The notes: generated by a model not told the origin, from the letters alone. DNA of 64,000 nucleotides from Sphingomonas adhaesiva (GCF_036946125.1 NZ_JAQIJT010000002.1:279001-343000), one strand, 5' to 3'; shown: positions 28,146-37,172, numbered from the stretch's first letter. A program made the numbers and translations.

Positions 28146-29060
28146 TCAGGCCGCGGGGGCGGTGCGGAATCGGTCGACGTAGCGCTGCATCTCGCGGCGC
28201 ATGAAGCGGCCGCTGTCGTCCGCGCGCTCTTCCCAGGCGAAGACGCAGGCGGTCATGATGCCGTCGAAACCGACGTCGGCGAGCGTGCCGAAGAAGGCGT
28301 CCCAGGGCACCTCGCCCTGGCCGATGTCCAGGTGCTGGTGGACGCGCGCGGTCGATCCGGGCGGATTGACGATGTAGCGCAGCCCCGACGACGCCTTGTG
28401 GTTGAACGTGTCGGCGACATGCACGTGCGCCAGCACCGGCGCGGCGTAGCGGATCATGTCCGCGACATCGTCGCCGAAATAGAAGGTGTGCGGCGCGCAG
28501 TAGAGGAAGCGCACGTTGTCGGAGCCGACCGCACGGATCATGTCGACCGCGGGATAGAGCGTCTCGACGAAGTCGTCTGGGTGCGGCTCGACGTTGAGCT
28601 GGATCCCCTCGCGTTCCAGGATCGGGACCAGCTCCTCGATCGACCGCCACCAGGCGGTCTCGCTCGATTCGGTCGTCGCGCCGCCCATGCAGCAGCTCGA
28701 GCAGCTTCCGCGCTCGGGATGCGGGCCGCGGCCGAACTCGGAGTTCATCGTGTCGACGCCCATCTCGACCGCGACCTGGATCGCGCGCTTCCAGTTCTCG
28801 ACCGCCGCGAGGCGCTCCTCCTCGTGCGGGCTCGCCCAGCGATACATCGGCAGCAGCGAGGCGATCTTGACGCCGTGATCGGCGAGCGCGCGCTTGAACC
28901 CGGCGATCCGCTCCGGGAAGACGCGCGGGCGCACCCACCAGTCGAGGAAATCGGCGCGCGGCGACAGTTCGAGATATTCGTAGCCGAGATCGGCCGCCAG
29001 CCGGGGCAATTGCTCCAGCGGCAGGTGGCGGTGCATGTAGGGATCGAGTGCGATCTTCAT
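28146..29060 (-). CDS. sugar phosphate isomerase/epimerase (IolE/IolH-like TIM barrel)
   Basis: A 304-residue xylose-isomerase-like TIM-barrel protein. The active-site pattern is visible: LNVEPHPDDF (metal-binding Glu), FLYCAPHTFYFGDD, HVHVADTFNH and the final GFDGIMTACVFAWEER. In inositol operons such proteins act on inososes or stay unassigned (IolH, IolI). Unusual is a cysteine cluster at about residues 119-123 (GSCSSCCMGG) next to a metal-site loop. It lies between iolA and iolG in the same run and should be co-expressed. Confidence 0.75.
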   Translation of the reverse strand: MKIALDPYMHRHLPLEQLPRLAADLGYEYLELSPRADFLDWWVRPRVFPERIAGFKRALADHGVKIASLLPMYRWASPHEEERLAAVENWKRAIQVAVEMGVDTMNSEFGRGPHPERGSCSSCCMGGATTESSETAWWRSIEELVPILEREGIQLNVEPHPDDFVETLYPAVDMIRAVGSDNVRFLYCAPHTFYFGDDVADMIRYAAPVLAHVHVADTFNHKASSGLRYIVNPPGSTARVHQHLDIGQGEVPWDAFFGTLADVGFDGIMTACVFAWEERADDSGRFMRREMQRYVDRFRTAPAA

Positions 29061-29080
29061 GGGACGGAATGCCTTGCCGG

Positions 29081-30613
29081 TCAGTTCATGGTCGGGATGA
29101 CGAAGGCGTCGGCGAGGCGCGACGGGCCGCCGTCCTCGCTGCCGCGCGGTAGGTCGGCGGCGCCGTCGGGCCAGCGCTGCGTCACCGTCTTGACGCGGGT
29201 CCAGAAACGGACGCCCTCGACGCCGTGCTGGTTGTGGTCGCCGAAGCCGGAGCGCTTCCACCCGCCGAAGCTGTGGTAGGCGACCGGCACCGGGATCGGC
29301 ACGTTGATGCCCACCATGCCGACGTTGACGCGCTGCGCGAACTCGCGCGCGGCATGGCCGTTGCGCGTGAACAGCGCGACGCCGTTGCCGTACTGGTGCT
29401 CGCTGGGCAGCCGCAGCGCCGTCTCGAAATCGGGCGCGCGCACGATCTGGAGGACGGGGCCGAAGATCTCCTCGCGATACGACGTCATGTCGGTAGTGAC
29501 GCGGTCGAGCAGGGTCGGGCCGACGAAGAAGCCGTCCTCATGCCCCTGCAGCGTCAGCCCGCGACCGTCGACGACCAGCTCCGCGCCTTCGTCGACGGCG
29601 GTCTGGATCCAGTTCTCGACGCGGCTCTTGTGCGCGGCGTTGACCACCGGGCCGTAATGCGCATCGGGATCGGTCGAGACGCCGACGCGCAGCGCCCGGA
29701 TCGCGGGGATCAGCGCCTCGCGCAGCCGCTCGGCGGTCTCCTCGCCGACCGGCACCGCGACCGGCAGCGCCATGCACCGCTCGCCCGCCGAACCGAACGC
29801 GCCGCCGCACAGGTCGCGGACGACCTGGTCCATGTCGGCGTCGGGCATGACGATGCCGTGGTTCTTCGCGCCCCCCATCGCCTGGACGCGCTTGCCGGCC
29901 GCGACACCGCGGGAATAGACATATTGCGCGATGTCGGACGAGCCGACGAAGCTGACCGCGTTGATCGCGGGATGGTCGAGGATCGCGTCGACCATCTCCT
30001 TGTCGCCATGCACCACCTGGAACACGCCCTCGGGCAGGCCCGCCTCCAGGAACAGCTCGGCGAGGCGCACGGGGACGCTGGGGTCGCGCTCCGAGGGCTT
30101 GAGGATGAAGGCGTTGCCGGTCGCAAGCGCGGGGCCGCACATCCACATCGGGATCATCGCGGGGAAGTTGAACGGGGTGATGCCTGCCCCGATCCCGATC
30201 GGCTGGCGCATGGAATAGACGTCGATGCCCGGCCCCGCACCCTCGGTGTACTCGCCCTTCAGGACATGGGGGATGCCGCAGCAGAACTCGATCACCTCCA
30301 GCCCGCGCTGGATGTCGCCCTTCGCATCGGCGACGACCTTGCCGTGCTCGGACGCGATCAGCCGGGCGAGCGGCTCCATCTCGCGCTCGATCAGCTCCTT
30401 GAAGCGGAACAGCACGCGCGCGCGGCGCTGCGGATTGGTGGCCGCCCAGCGCGGCTGCGCGGCGCGGGCGGCGGCGACCGCTTGCTCCAGCACCGCGGCG
30501 GTGCCGAGCACGACCTGCGCCTGGATGCGTCCGCTGGAGGGATCGTAGACGTCGCCGCGGCGTTCGCCGCCGCCGGCGCTGCCCGATCCGATGAAATGCT
30601 CGACAAGGCGCAT
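29081..30613 (-). CDS. iolA: methylmalonate-semialdehyde dehydrogenase (CoA-acylating)
   Basis: IolA (MmsA) converts malonate semialdehyde, the end product of the inositol route, to acetyl-CoA and CO2. The 510-residue protein is an ALDH-superfamily member with PFNFPAMIPMWM, the cofactor loop FVGSSDIAQYVYSRG and the catalytic Cys in GSAGERCMALPV. It also has GFGDHNQHG near the end. A GAAAGGA ribosome site precedes the ATG. It follows the transporter by 27 bp and precedes the TIM-barrel gene by 20 bp. Confidence 0.93.
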   Translation of the reverse strand: MRLVEHFIGSGSAGGGERRGDVYDPSSGRIQAQVVLGTAAVLEQAVAAARAAQPRWAATNPQRRARVLFRFKELIEREMEPLARLIASEHGKVVADAKGDIQRGLEVIEFCCGIPHVLKGEYTEGAGPGIDVYSMRQPIGIGAGITPFNFPAMIPMWMCGPALATGNAFILKPSERDPSVPVRLAELFLEAGLPEGVFQVVHGDKEMVDAILDHPAINAVSFVGSSDIAQYVYSRGVAAGKRVQAMGGAKNHGIVMPDADMDQVVRDLCGGAFGSAGERCMALPVAVPVGEETAERLREALIPAIRALRVGVSTDPDAHYGPVVNAAHKSRVENWIQTAVDEGAELVVDGRGLTLQGHEDGFFVGPTLLDRVTTDMTSYREEIFGPVLQIVRAPDFETALRLPSEHQYGNGVALFTRNGHAAREFAQRVNVGMVGINVPIPVPVAYHSFGGWKRSGFGDHNQHGVEGVRFWTRVKTVTQRWPDGAADLPRGSEDGGPSRLADAFVIPTMN

Positions 30614-30640
30614 GAGGGTCCTTTCGTAATATCTCTGAGG

Positions 30641-32059
30641 TCAGCCGTGGGCGCGTTCGAGCTCACGCTCGATGTCCTCGAGCGTGCGTCCGCTCGTCTC
30701 GGGCACGCAGCGTGCGACGAAGACGATCGCGGCGATGCCCAGCACGACGAAGCCCAGGAACGTGCCCGACACGCCCAGCCGCGCGATCGCGGTGGGGAAG
30801 ACGAGCGCGATGAGGAAGTTGACGATCCACAGCACGAACACCGTCGCGCCCATCGCGAACCCTCGGATGCGCAGGGGAAACAGCTCCGCCAGCAGCACCC
30901 AGGTGACGGGCGAGATCATCCCCTGCTGAAAGGTGAGGAAGATCACCATCCCCGCGAGCACCAGCAGCGCGAGCGGCACCGAGGCGCCCACGAGCATCGC
31001 GACGACGCCGATGAACAGGAGCGAGCAGGTCGTGCCGACGAGGCCGGTGACGAGCATCCGGCGACGCCCGATCCGGCCGAGCAGCCAGATGCCCAGTACG
31101 GTGGCGGCGACCGAGATCGCGCCGTTCAGGATGTTGGCGACCAGCGCCGCGCGATCGTCCAGCCCCGACTGCGCGAGGATGTGGGTGCTGTAGTACATGA
31201 TCGAATTGACGCCGGTGATCTGCTGCACCACCGCGATCCCGATCCCGACCAGGAAGGTGCGTCGCACCCAGGGGGTCGCGAGATGGTGCCGGCCGCTGCC
31301 GCCCGCCTCGCCGTGGTGAGCGAGCGCGGCGATCTCCTGAAGCTCGGCCTGCGCCTCGTGCGGTTCGCGCACGCTCGCCAGCACCTCCAGCGCCTCGTCG
31401 CGCCGCCCGCGCATCATCAGCCAGCGCGGCGAATCGGGCATCCGCAGCATCCCGAAACCCAGTACCACTGCGGGCAGCACGGCGATGCCCAACATCCAGC
31501 GCCAGATGCCGTCGACATGGCCCCAGACGCTCCCGATCACCGCGTTGACGACGAAGGCGAGCAACTGGCCGCCGACGATCATCAGCTCGTTGCGGGTCAC
31601 GATGGCGCCGCGCGCGTCGGCCGGGGCGATCTCCGCCAGATAGGTGGGCACGACCACCGATGCGCCACCTACCGCAATGCCGAGGAGGAAGCGGAACACG
31701 GTCAGCGTCGTCGCCCCGCCCGCGAGGGCGCAGGACAGGGAGCCGAGGAAGAACAGGCCGGCGAGGAGGATGATCGTCGCCCGCCGGCCGTAGCGGTCGG
31801 ACAACCGGCCGATGGCGAGCGCGCCGAGCGCGGCGCCGAACAGCAGCGAGCTGGTCACCACCCCCTCCATGCCCGGCCCGAGACCGAGGTCGTGGCTGAG
31901 GAAGATCAGCGCGCCGTTGATGACCCCGGTGTCGTAGCCGAACAGCAGCCCGCCAAAAGTGGCGATCAGCGCGATGTTGCCGAGCCGTCGGTGGGGAACG
32001 GCGAGGCCGGCGTGACCGGCGGCGGACGGTGGCTGCGAATTGCCGATGGCACTCAACAC
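30641..32059 (-). CDS. sugar-porter MFS transporter, likely myo-inositol permease
   Basis: A 472-residue major-facilitator protein with twelve predicted spans and sugar-porter signatures: GYDTGVINGAL in helix 1, GRLSDRYGRRAT in the first loop, PTYLAEIAPADARG after helix 4, PDSPRWLM, QQITGVN in helix 7 and VPETSGRTLEDIE at the C terminus. These mark inner-membrane proton symporters such as IolT and XylE. The GTG start has GGAGAGGAG upstream. Position directly before iolA makes inositol the likely substrate; this is inference from context. Confidence 0.85.
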   Translation of the reverse strand: MLSAIGNSQPPSAAGHAGLAVPHRRLGNIALIATFGGLLFGYDTGVINGALIFLSHDLGLGPGMEGVVTSSLLFGAALGALAIGRLSDRYGRRATIILLAGLFFLGSLSCALAGGATTLTVFRFLLGIAVGGASVVVPTYLAEIAPADARGAIVTRNELMIVGGQLLAFVVNAVIGSVWGHVDGIWRWMLGIAVLPAVVLGFGMLRMPDSPRWLMMRGRRDEALEVLASVREPHEAQAELQEIAALAHHGEAGGSGRHHLATPWVRRTFLVGIGIAVVQQITGVNSIMYYSTHILAQSGLDDRAALVANILNGAISVAATVLGIWLLGRIGRRRMLVTGLVGTTCSLLFIGVVAMLVGASVPLALLVLAGMVIFLTFQQGMISPVTWVLLAELFPLRIRGFAMGATVFVLWIVNFLIALVFPTAIARLGVSGTFLGFVVLGIAAIVFVARCVPETSGRTLEDIERELERAHG

Positions 32060-32174
32060 GCGCTTCTCCTCTCCAGGCGGGCCGTCCGCTCTGTCGGCGG
32101 ATCGGGCGGCGGCGGACGGGCGGGGGTACCGATTCGCGGTCCCGCGCCCGTCTTGTTCTACGTTCTTACATTAT

Positions 32175-32188
32175 GGAACGTACGTTTC
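32175..32188. promoter_or_regulatory. candidate IolR operator upstream of the transporter
   Basis: GGAACGTACGTTTC, a GGAA-N6-TTTC near-palindrome with core AACGTACGTT, lies 116 bases upstream of the transporter start and overlaps the stop of the preceding gene. A matching GGAA-N6-TTGC occurs at 35136-35149. The spacing agrees with the GGAA-N6-TTCC box I recall for Sinorhizobium IolR. Confidence 0.45.
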
Positions 32189-33026
32189 AAGACGCCGTAC
32201 CGACCGAGTTGACGATGAAGGCGGCGGACCGGGCGATGGCGTCGGCGACCGCCGGATCGTCGTGGACGCTGGTGGCGAAGCATTCGAACGAGATCGCGCC
32301 GGAATAGCCGCCGTCGATCAGCGCGGCGATCTGGCCGACGCTGTCCAGCGCATCGTCCTCGTCGACCAGGATGCGGTGCGCGTCGAGCATATCGTCGAAC
32401 GCCAGGTTCTCGCCCGACGAGACGCCGGATACGTGTATCAGCCCGGTGCGATCGGGAAAGAGGTCGGGGTCCTGCGCGATCGCGTGGTGGAAGGTGTCGT
32501 GCAGGATCAGGAACGTGTCCGCCCCGCCCACCGCGTCGATCGCCTCGACCGCGTCGCGCTTGTAGCGCAGCGAGGAGATCGGGAAGCCGAGCGGCTCGAC
32601 GAAGCCCTGGAGGCCGTGCCGGTCGAGGATCGGCTTCAGCCCCGTCAGCGCCTCGCGCAGGCTGGACGCCCGCTCGCCGTCGCCGCTGCGCCAGCCGTCC
32701 TCGTTGACCGGGCACAGCACCAGTGCCGGCGCGCCGCTCGCGGCGGTCTCGGCGGCGATCGCCTCAGCCTGCGCGGCGCGCTCGTCGTTCCACTCGTTGA
32801 AGCGCTGGAGTGCGTTGACCGTCAGCGCGGCGACCCCGCCTGCGTCGAGCGTCACGCGCGCGTCGATGCCGGGCGTGCCGTCGGCCAGCGGCTGGCCGGC
32901 GACGTCGTTGCGGATCTCCACGTCCTCGAAGCCCAGGTCGCGGGTCAGTGCGGCCAGCCCGGCGAGATCCTCCTTGGGGACGGTGATGTGGTTGACGGAA
33001 AAACGTAGCTGTGGACGCGATGCCAT
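32187..33026 (-). CDS. TIM-barrel isomerase, possible inosose isomerase (IolI-like)
   Basis: A 279-residue xylose-isomerase-like TIM barrel. Metal-site patterns are GFVEPLGFPISSLRYK, FLILHDTFHHAI and LIHVSGV, plus a late GAISFECFA with the final glutamate. IolI interconverts inososes so that other inositol isomers can enter the pathway, and this protein fits that layout, but no residue separates IolI from other epimerases by eye. The ATG follows a GGAGAGGG ribosome site. It is preceded by possible LacI operators at 33140-33187 and is separated from the transporter by 127 bp. Confidence 0.7.
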   Translation of the reverse strand: MASRPQLRFSVNHITVPKEDLAGLAALTRDLGFEDVEIRNDVAGQPLADGTPGIDARVTLDAGGVAALTVNALQRFNEWNDERAAQAEAIAAETAASGAPALVLCPVNEDGWRSGDGERASSLREALTGLKPILDRHGLQGFVEPLGFPISSLRYKRDAVEAIDAVGGADTFLILHDTFHHAIAQDPDLFPDRTGLIHVSGVSSGENLAFDDMLDAHRILVDEDDALDSVGQIAALIDGGYSGAISFECFATSVHDDPAVADAIARSAAFIVNSVGTAS

Positions 33027-33139
33027 GAAGACCCTCTCCTGTGGGATCGACCGCCTGCGCCGTTCGCGGCACCGATCCGATCCGGTCCCGATGCTCGGGC
33101 GGGAGGGCGGGGGGCGTCAACGGGCCGCCCCTGCGCTTC

Positions 33140-33187
33140 GCATCGCGCATGATGCAAAACGCGCACGCACGATGATGCAATCGCATC
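33140..33187. promoter_or_regulatory. paired GCATC inverted repeats, candidate LacI-type operators
   Basis: Two inverted repeats lie upstream of the IolI-like gene: GCATC-N6-GATGC at 33140-33155 and GATGC-N4-GCATC at 33174-33187 (the latter reaching the LacI-family stop codon). TTGCATCAT also appears twice in direct orientation on the minus strand. Such paired palindromes suit a dimeric regulator, plausibly the LacI-type protein just upstream. Confidence 0.4.
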
Positions 33188-34220
33188 AGAGGTGTTCGGC
33201 GATGACGATCTCGACCGGGAGGAGCACGTCGGCGGTCGCGGAGGCGGGCGGGAGCGCACCGTCGGTGGTGGCGGCGACCATCGCCGCGACCGCGGCCTGC
33301 GCCAGCCGCTCGACCGGGGTGGCGATCACCGCGGTCAGCACGCCCTCGGCCAGCGCGGCGCGGCTGTCCGGGGTCGCCTCGTTGCAGACGACGGCGAGGC
33401 GGCCGGGCGCGGTCTCGTCGCGCAGGGCAGCGACGACGCCCTCCATCCCGCCCCCCGCGACCGTGATCCCGACCAGATCGGGATGCTGCTTCAGCAGGTC
33501 GAGGGTCGCTTCGTGCGCCAGCGCGGGGTCGTCCAGGTTGGCGACCGTGTCGAGCAGGGTGAAGCCGTGCCCGTGCTCGCCGAACCAGGCGCGGAAGCCG
33601 GCCTCGCGCTGCTCGTGCCCGCGATAGCGGTGGCTGCCCACGAACAGCGCGACCTTGCCCGCACGCGGCGCGGTGCGCCCGACGAGCCATGCGGCGACCC
33701 GCCCGGCGCGGTGATTGTCGACGCCCAGATAGCCCGCCCGGGCGCCGTCCGCGGCCTCGGACAGAAGGGTGAACACCGGCACCGGCGCGGCGTGGATCGC
33801 GGCGGCGACCGTGGGATGGTCGATCGCGACGACGGCGAGCGCGTCGACCTCCGAAGCAAGCTGCGCGATCGCCGCCGCGGTCTCCGCCGGGGTGGCGCGA
33901 TCGAGGTAGCGCAGGCGCGCGACGCCGCGCACCGCCTCGCTCGCGCACGCCGCGCGCTCCAGCGCCTGGCCGAGGCCGATGTAGAAGGACTGCGCCGGCT
34001 TCTGCAGCAGGAAGCCCAGCCGGCGGCGCGGCAGCTCGGGCGCGACGCGCAGCCCGATCAGGTGGCTGGCGTGATAGCCGATCTCGCGCGCGGCGCGCAG
34101 GACCCGGTCCGCGGTCTCGCTACGCACCGGCACGCGGGCGTTGAGCACCCGGTCGACGGTGGCCCGGCCGACCCCGGCGCGCCGCGCGACGTCGGCGATC
34201 GTCGGCCGCGTCCGGGTCAC
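33186..34220 (-). CDS. LacI-family transcriptional regulator
   Basis: 344 residues. The N-terminal helix-turn-helix is TIADVARRAGVGRATVDRVL (residues ~7-26), followed by a hinge and a periplasmic-binding-like sensor domain (SFYIGLGQALERA ... GYLGVDNHRAGRVA ... GGGMEGVVAALRDE). It belongs to the branch with VDRVLN in the recognition helix, often beside inositol and polyol genes. The GTG start overlaps the RpiR gene's stop (GTGA), so both regulators are made from one message. The ligand is probably an inositol derivative, by context only. Confidence 0.88.
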   Translation of the reverse strand: MTRTRPTIADVARRAGVGRATVDRVLNARVPVRSETADRVLRAAREIGYHASHLIGLRVAPELPRRRLGFLLQKPAQSFYIGLGQALERAACASEAVRGVARLRYLDRATPAETAAAIAQLASEVDALAVVAIDHPTVAAAIHAAPVPVFTLLSEAADGARAGYLGVDNHRAGRVAAWLVGRTAPRAGKVALFVGSHRYRGHEQREAGFRAWFGEHGHGFTLLDTVANLDDPALAHEATLDLLKQHPDLVGITVAGGGMEGVVAALRDETAPGRLAVVCNEATPDSRAALAEGVLTAVIATPVERLAQAAVAAMVAATTDGALPPASATADVLLPVEIVIAEHL

Positions 34221-35050
34221 CCGGGGCGCTCGGTCGCATAGAGGTAGCCGACGACGATCGTCTGGGCGAGGCAGAGCGTCGCGGGCAGCGAGCGGAATCC
34301 GCGCACCTCCGATTCGGTCACTACCGCCGCGTGCCGCGCCACGCGCGCCACCGGGCTCAGCGCGCTGTCGGTGATGACGTGGAGCGCCGCGCCCGCCTCC
34401 GCCGCCAGGGTGCACAATTCCACCGTCTCGTCGGCATAGGGCGTGAAGCTCGTGGCGATGACGAGGTCGCGCGGCCCCGCGCCCGCGAGTTGCTCGCGCT
34501 GCATTCCGCCCAGACCATCGATCATCGCAACACGCTTTCCGGCCTTGCTGAGTGCGTAGCCGAAATAGGATGCGATCGGGAAGGAGCGGCGAAAGCCCAA
34601 GACGTAGACCGTGTCGACCTCGCGCAGTGCCGCGATCGTCGCGTCGATGAAGGCGATCGAGCCCTCGTCCGCCAGCGCCTGAAGGGAGGCGACGGAATTG
34701 TCGATGAACTCGCCCAGGAGCTGCGGCGTCAGGATCGGCCGCATCCCGTCCCATGCCGGCTCCCCGCGCTGGATCCGCTGGCGATAGCCGAGCGCGGGGC
34801 GCGAATCGACGAGCTGGTCGCGGAACAGCCGCTGCATCGTGCTCGCGCCGTCGAACCCGAAGGTCTTGGCGAAGCGCACGATCGTCGACGGCTGCACGCC
34901 GCTGCGCTCCGCGATGGTGGCGAGCGTCTCAACCGCGAAGTCGCCGGGATGGTCGATCGCATGGCTGGCGACTTGCTGCAGCCTTTTGCTCAACGTCGGA
35001 AAGCGCCGGATGATCTCCTGTTTCAGGGATTCGGCGTCGGATGCGGGCAT
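34217..35050 (-). CDS. iolR: RpiR-family repressor, IolR-like
   Basis: 277 residues with an N-terminal RpiR helix-turn-helix (LATIAERSGVQPSTIVRFAK, about residues 43-62). A C-terminal SIS sugar-phosphate-binding domain follows (TVYVLGFRRSFPIASYFGYA ... IATSFTPYADETVEL). RpiR proteins repress inositol catabolism in rhizobia, sensing a phosphorylated intermediate such as the IolC product. It is divergent from iolC, with inverted repeats in the gap, and has a GGGAGAG ribosome site. The symbol is assigned from family and position. Confidence 0.82.
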   Translation of the reverse strand: MPASDAESLKQEIIRRFPTLSKRLQQVASHAIDHPGDFAVETLATIAERSGVQPSTIVRFAKTFGFDGASTMQRLFRDQLVDSRPALGYRQRIQRGEPAWDGMRPILTPQLLGEFIDNSVASLQALADEGSIAFIDATIAALREVDTVYVLGFRRSFPIASYFGYALSKAGKRVAMIDGLGGMQREQLAGAGPRDLVIATSFTPYADETVELCTLAAEAGAALHVITDSALSPVARVARHAAVVTESEVRGFRSLPATLCLAQTIVVGYLYATERPG

Positions 35051-35116
35051 ACACTCTCCCTCGGAACGGGAGGATAGCAGGTCGCCATCGGCGGGCAAGA
35101 TCGCCGTGCCACCCCG

Positions 35117-35149
35117 TTCCATTTTGCGGTGTAATGGAATTTCTGTTGC
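35117..35149. promoter_or_regulatory. candidate IolR operator between iolR and iolC
   Basis: A perfect 7-bp inverted repeat TTCCATT-N9-AATGGAA (35117-35139) runs into GGAA-N6-TTGC (35136-35149). It lies in the 187-bp divergent gap, 67 bases from the iolR start and ~90 bases from the iolC start, where it could control both. Confidence 0.5.
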
Positions 35150-35237
35150 AAACGCCTCCGGTCCTGGCCTAACCATGGCGCAACCACAGCGAGCCGGATC
35201 GAACCGGCGTATCGCACCAGGATGAGGATCGTTCGTC

Positions 35238-37172
35238 GTGTCCAGCCCCTCCCATACGCTCGACCTCATCACGCTCGGCCGATCCTCGGTGGACCTCTAC
35301 GGCGAACAGGTGGGCGGGCGGCTGGAGGATATGCTCAGCTTCCGCAAGTATGTCGGGGGCTGTCCCACCAACATCGCCGTCGGTACGGCGCGGCTCGGCC
35401 TGCGCAGCGGTATCGTGACGCGCGTCGGCGAGGACCATATGGGCCGCTTCATCGTCGAGCAGCTCGAGCGCGAAGGGGTGGCGACGCAGGGGATCGTGCG
35501 GGATCCGACGCGGCTCACGTCGCTGGTGGTGCTGGGCATCCGCGACCGCGAACGCTTCCCGCTGATCTTCTACCGCGAGAATTGCGCCGACGCGGCGCTG
35601 ACTGCCGACGAGATCGATCCCGCCTTCATCGGCAGCGCGCGCGCACTGCTCGTCACCGGCACGCATTTGTCGCGCCCGGCGCTGTTCGACGCCAGTCGCA
35701 AGGCGGTCGACATCGTGCGCGCGAACGGCGGGCGGGTGATCCTCGACATCGACTATCGCCCGGTCCTGTGGGGGCTGACCCGGCCCGACCTGGGCGAGAA
35801 CCGCTTCGTCGCCGATGCCGCGGTCACCGCCTCGCTCCAGCGGATCGTGCCTGATTGCGACCTGATCGTCGGCACGGAGGAGGAATTCCACATCCTGGGC
35901 GGCAGCGAGGATACCGTCGCCGCGCTGCGCGCGGTCCGCGCGCTCGGGGCGGCGCAACTGGTGCTGAAGCGCGGCGAGCGCGGCTGCGTCGTCTTCGCCG
36001 GCGACATCCCCGACGACCTCGACCGCGGTGTCGGCGGCGAAGGCTTCCCGATCGAGGTGTTCAACGTCCTGGGCGCGGGCGACGCCTTCATGAGCGGGTT
36101 CCTGGCCGGCTGGCTCGCCGACGCGCCGCTGGAGCAATGCTGCCGGATGGGCAATGCCGCGGGGGCGATTGTCGTGTCGCGGCACGGCTGCGCGCCGGCC
36201 AGCCCCACGCGCGACGAGCTCGACTGGCTGATGGCGGGCAAGGCGGGCGGCCGCGTGCTGCGCAAGGAGGCGGAACTGGAGCACCTGCACTGGGCCGAGA
36301 CGCGGCGACCGCGCACCGGCGACGTCATGGTGCTGGCGATCGACCACCGTTCGCAGATCGAACAGATCGCGGACGAGGCAGGCGCCGACCGCGCGCGCAT
36401 CCCCGCGATCAAGTCGCTGGCGCTCGCCGCGGTGGAGCGGCTGGCGGCGAGCGAGCCCGGCCTCGGCATCCTGGCGGACGGGCGCTACGGCGCCGACGCG
36501 CTGGCGGCGGCGGCGGGAAGGGGGCTGTGGATCGGCCGCCCGATCGAGCTGCCCGGGTCGCGCCCGCTCGACTTCGACACCGATATCGACGTCGCCAGCG
36601 AGTTGCGGCAATGGCCGGTCGATCACGTCGTGAAGTGCCTGTGCTTCTACCACCCCGACGACCCGCCCGAACTGCGCGAGCGGCAGGAGCGCCAGTTGCT
36701 GCGCCTCGCCAGCGCCTGCCGCGAGACGGGGCACGAGTTCCTGCTGGAGATCATCGCGGGCAAGAACGGGCCCGTAGGCAGCGACACGGTGGCGAGCGTG
36801 ATCCGCCGCATCTACGCGATCGGCATCAAGCCCGACTGGTGGAAGCTGGAGCCGAGCGCCGACCCCGCCGCCTGGGAAGCGATCGAGCGCGCGGTGACCG
36901 ATAACGACCCCCTGTGCCACGGCATCGTCCTCCTCGGCCTGTCGGCGCCCGAGGCGGAACTGATCGAAAGCTTCGGCGTCGCCGCGTCGGTGCCCACCAT
37001 CCGCGGCTTCGCGGTCGGGCGCACCATCTTCGCCGAGCCGACGCGCGCCTGGATGGCGGGCGAGATCGACGACGAGGGCGCGATCCGCCTGCTCCACGAC
37101 AATTTCGCGCGGCTGGTCGCGGCGTGGAAGGAAGCCCGCGGCAAGGTCGCGGCGCCGGCGGTGGCGGCATGA
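35238..37172 (+). CDS. iolC: 5-dehydro-2-deoxygluconokinase fused to DUF2090
   Basis: A 644-residue fusion. Residues ~1-325 are a PfkB-type kinase that phosphorylates 5-dehydro-2-deoxygluconate (DKG), with RKYVGGCPTNIA near the N terminus and the catalytic LGAGDAFMSGF at ~276-286. Residues ~335-640 are DUF2090, an aldolase-like TIM barrel with VMVLAIDHRSQ, HVVKCLCFYHPDD and DWWKLEPS. In this arrangement DUF2090 probably cleaves DKG-6-phosphate, since no iolJ is nearby; that is inference. The start is GTG. The stop overlaps the iolD ATG (ATGA). Confidence 0.92.
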   Translation: MSSPSHTLDLITLGRSSVDLYGEQVGGRLEDMLSFRKYVGGCPTNIAVGTARLGLRSGIVTRVGEDHMGRFIVEQLEREGVATQGIVRDPTRLTSLVVLGIRDRERFPLIFYRENCADAALTADEIDPAFIGSARALLVTGTHLSRPALFDASRKAVDIVRANGGRVILDIDYRPVLWGLTRPDLGENRFVADAAVTASLQRIVPDCDLIVGTEEEFHILGGSEDTVAALRAVRALGAAQLVLKRGERGCVVFAGDIPDDLDRGVGGEGFPIEVFNVLGAGDAFMSGFLAGWLADAPLEQCCRMGNAAGAIVVSRHGCAPASPTRDELDWLMAGKAGGRVLRKEAELEHLHWAETRRPRTGDVMVLAIDHRSQIEQIADEAGADRARIPAIKSLALAAVERLAASEPGLGILADGRYGADALAAAAGRGLWIGRPIELPGSRPLDFDTDIDVASELRQWPVDHVVKCLCFYHPDDPPELRERQERQLLRLASACRETGHEFLLEIIAGKNGPVGSDTVASVIRRIYAIGIKPDWWKLEPSADPAAWEAIERAVTDNDPLCHGIVLLGLSAPEAELIESFGVAASVPTIRGFAVGRTIFAEPTRAWMAGEIDDEGAIRLLHDNFARLVAAWKEARGKVAAPAVAA

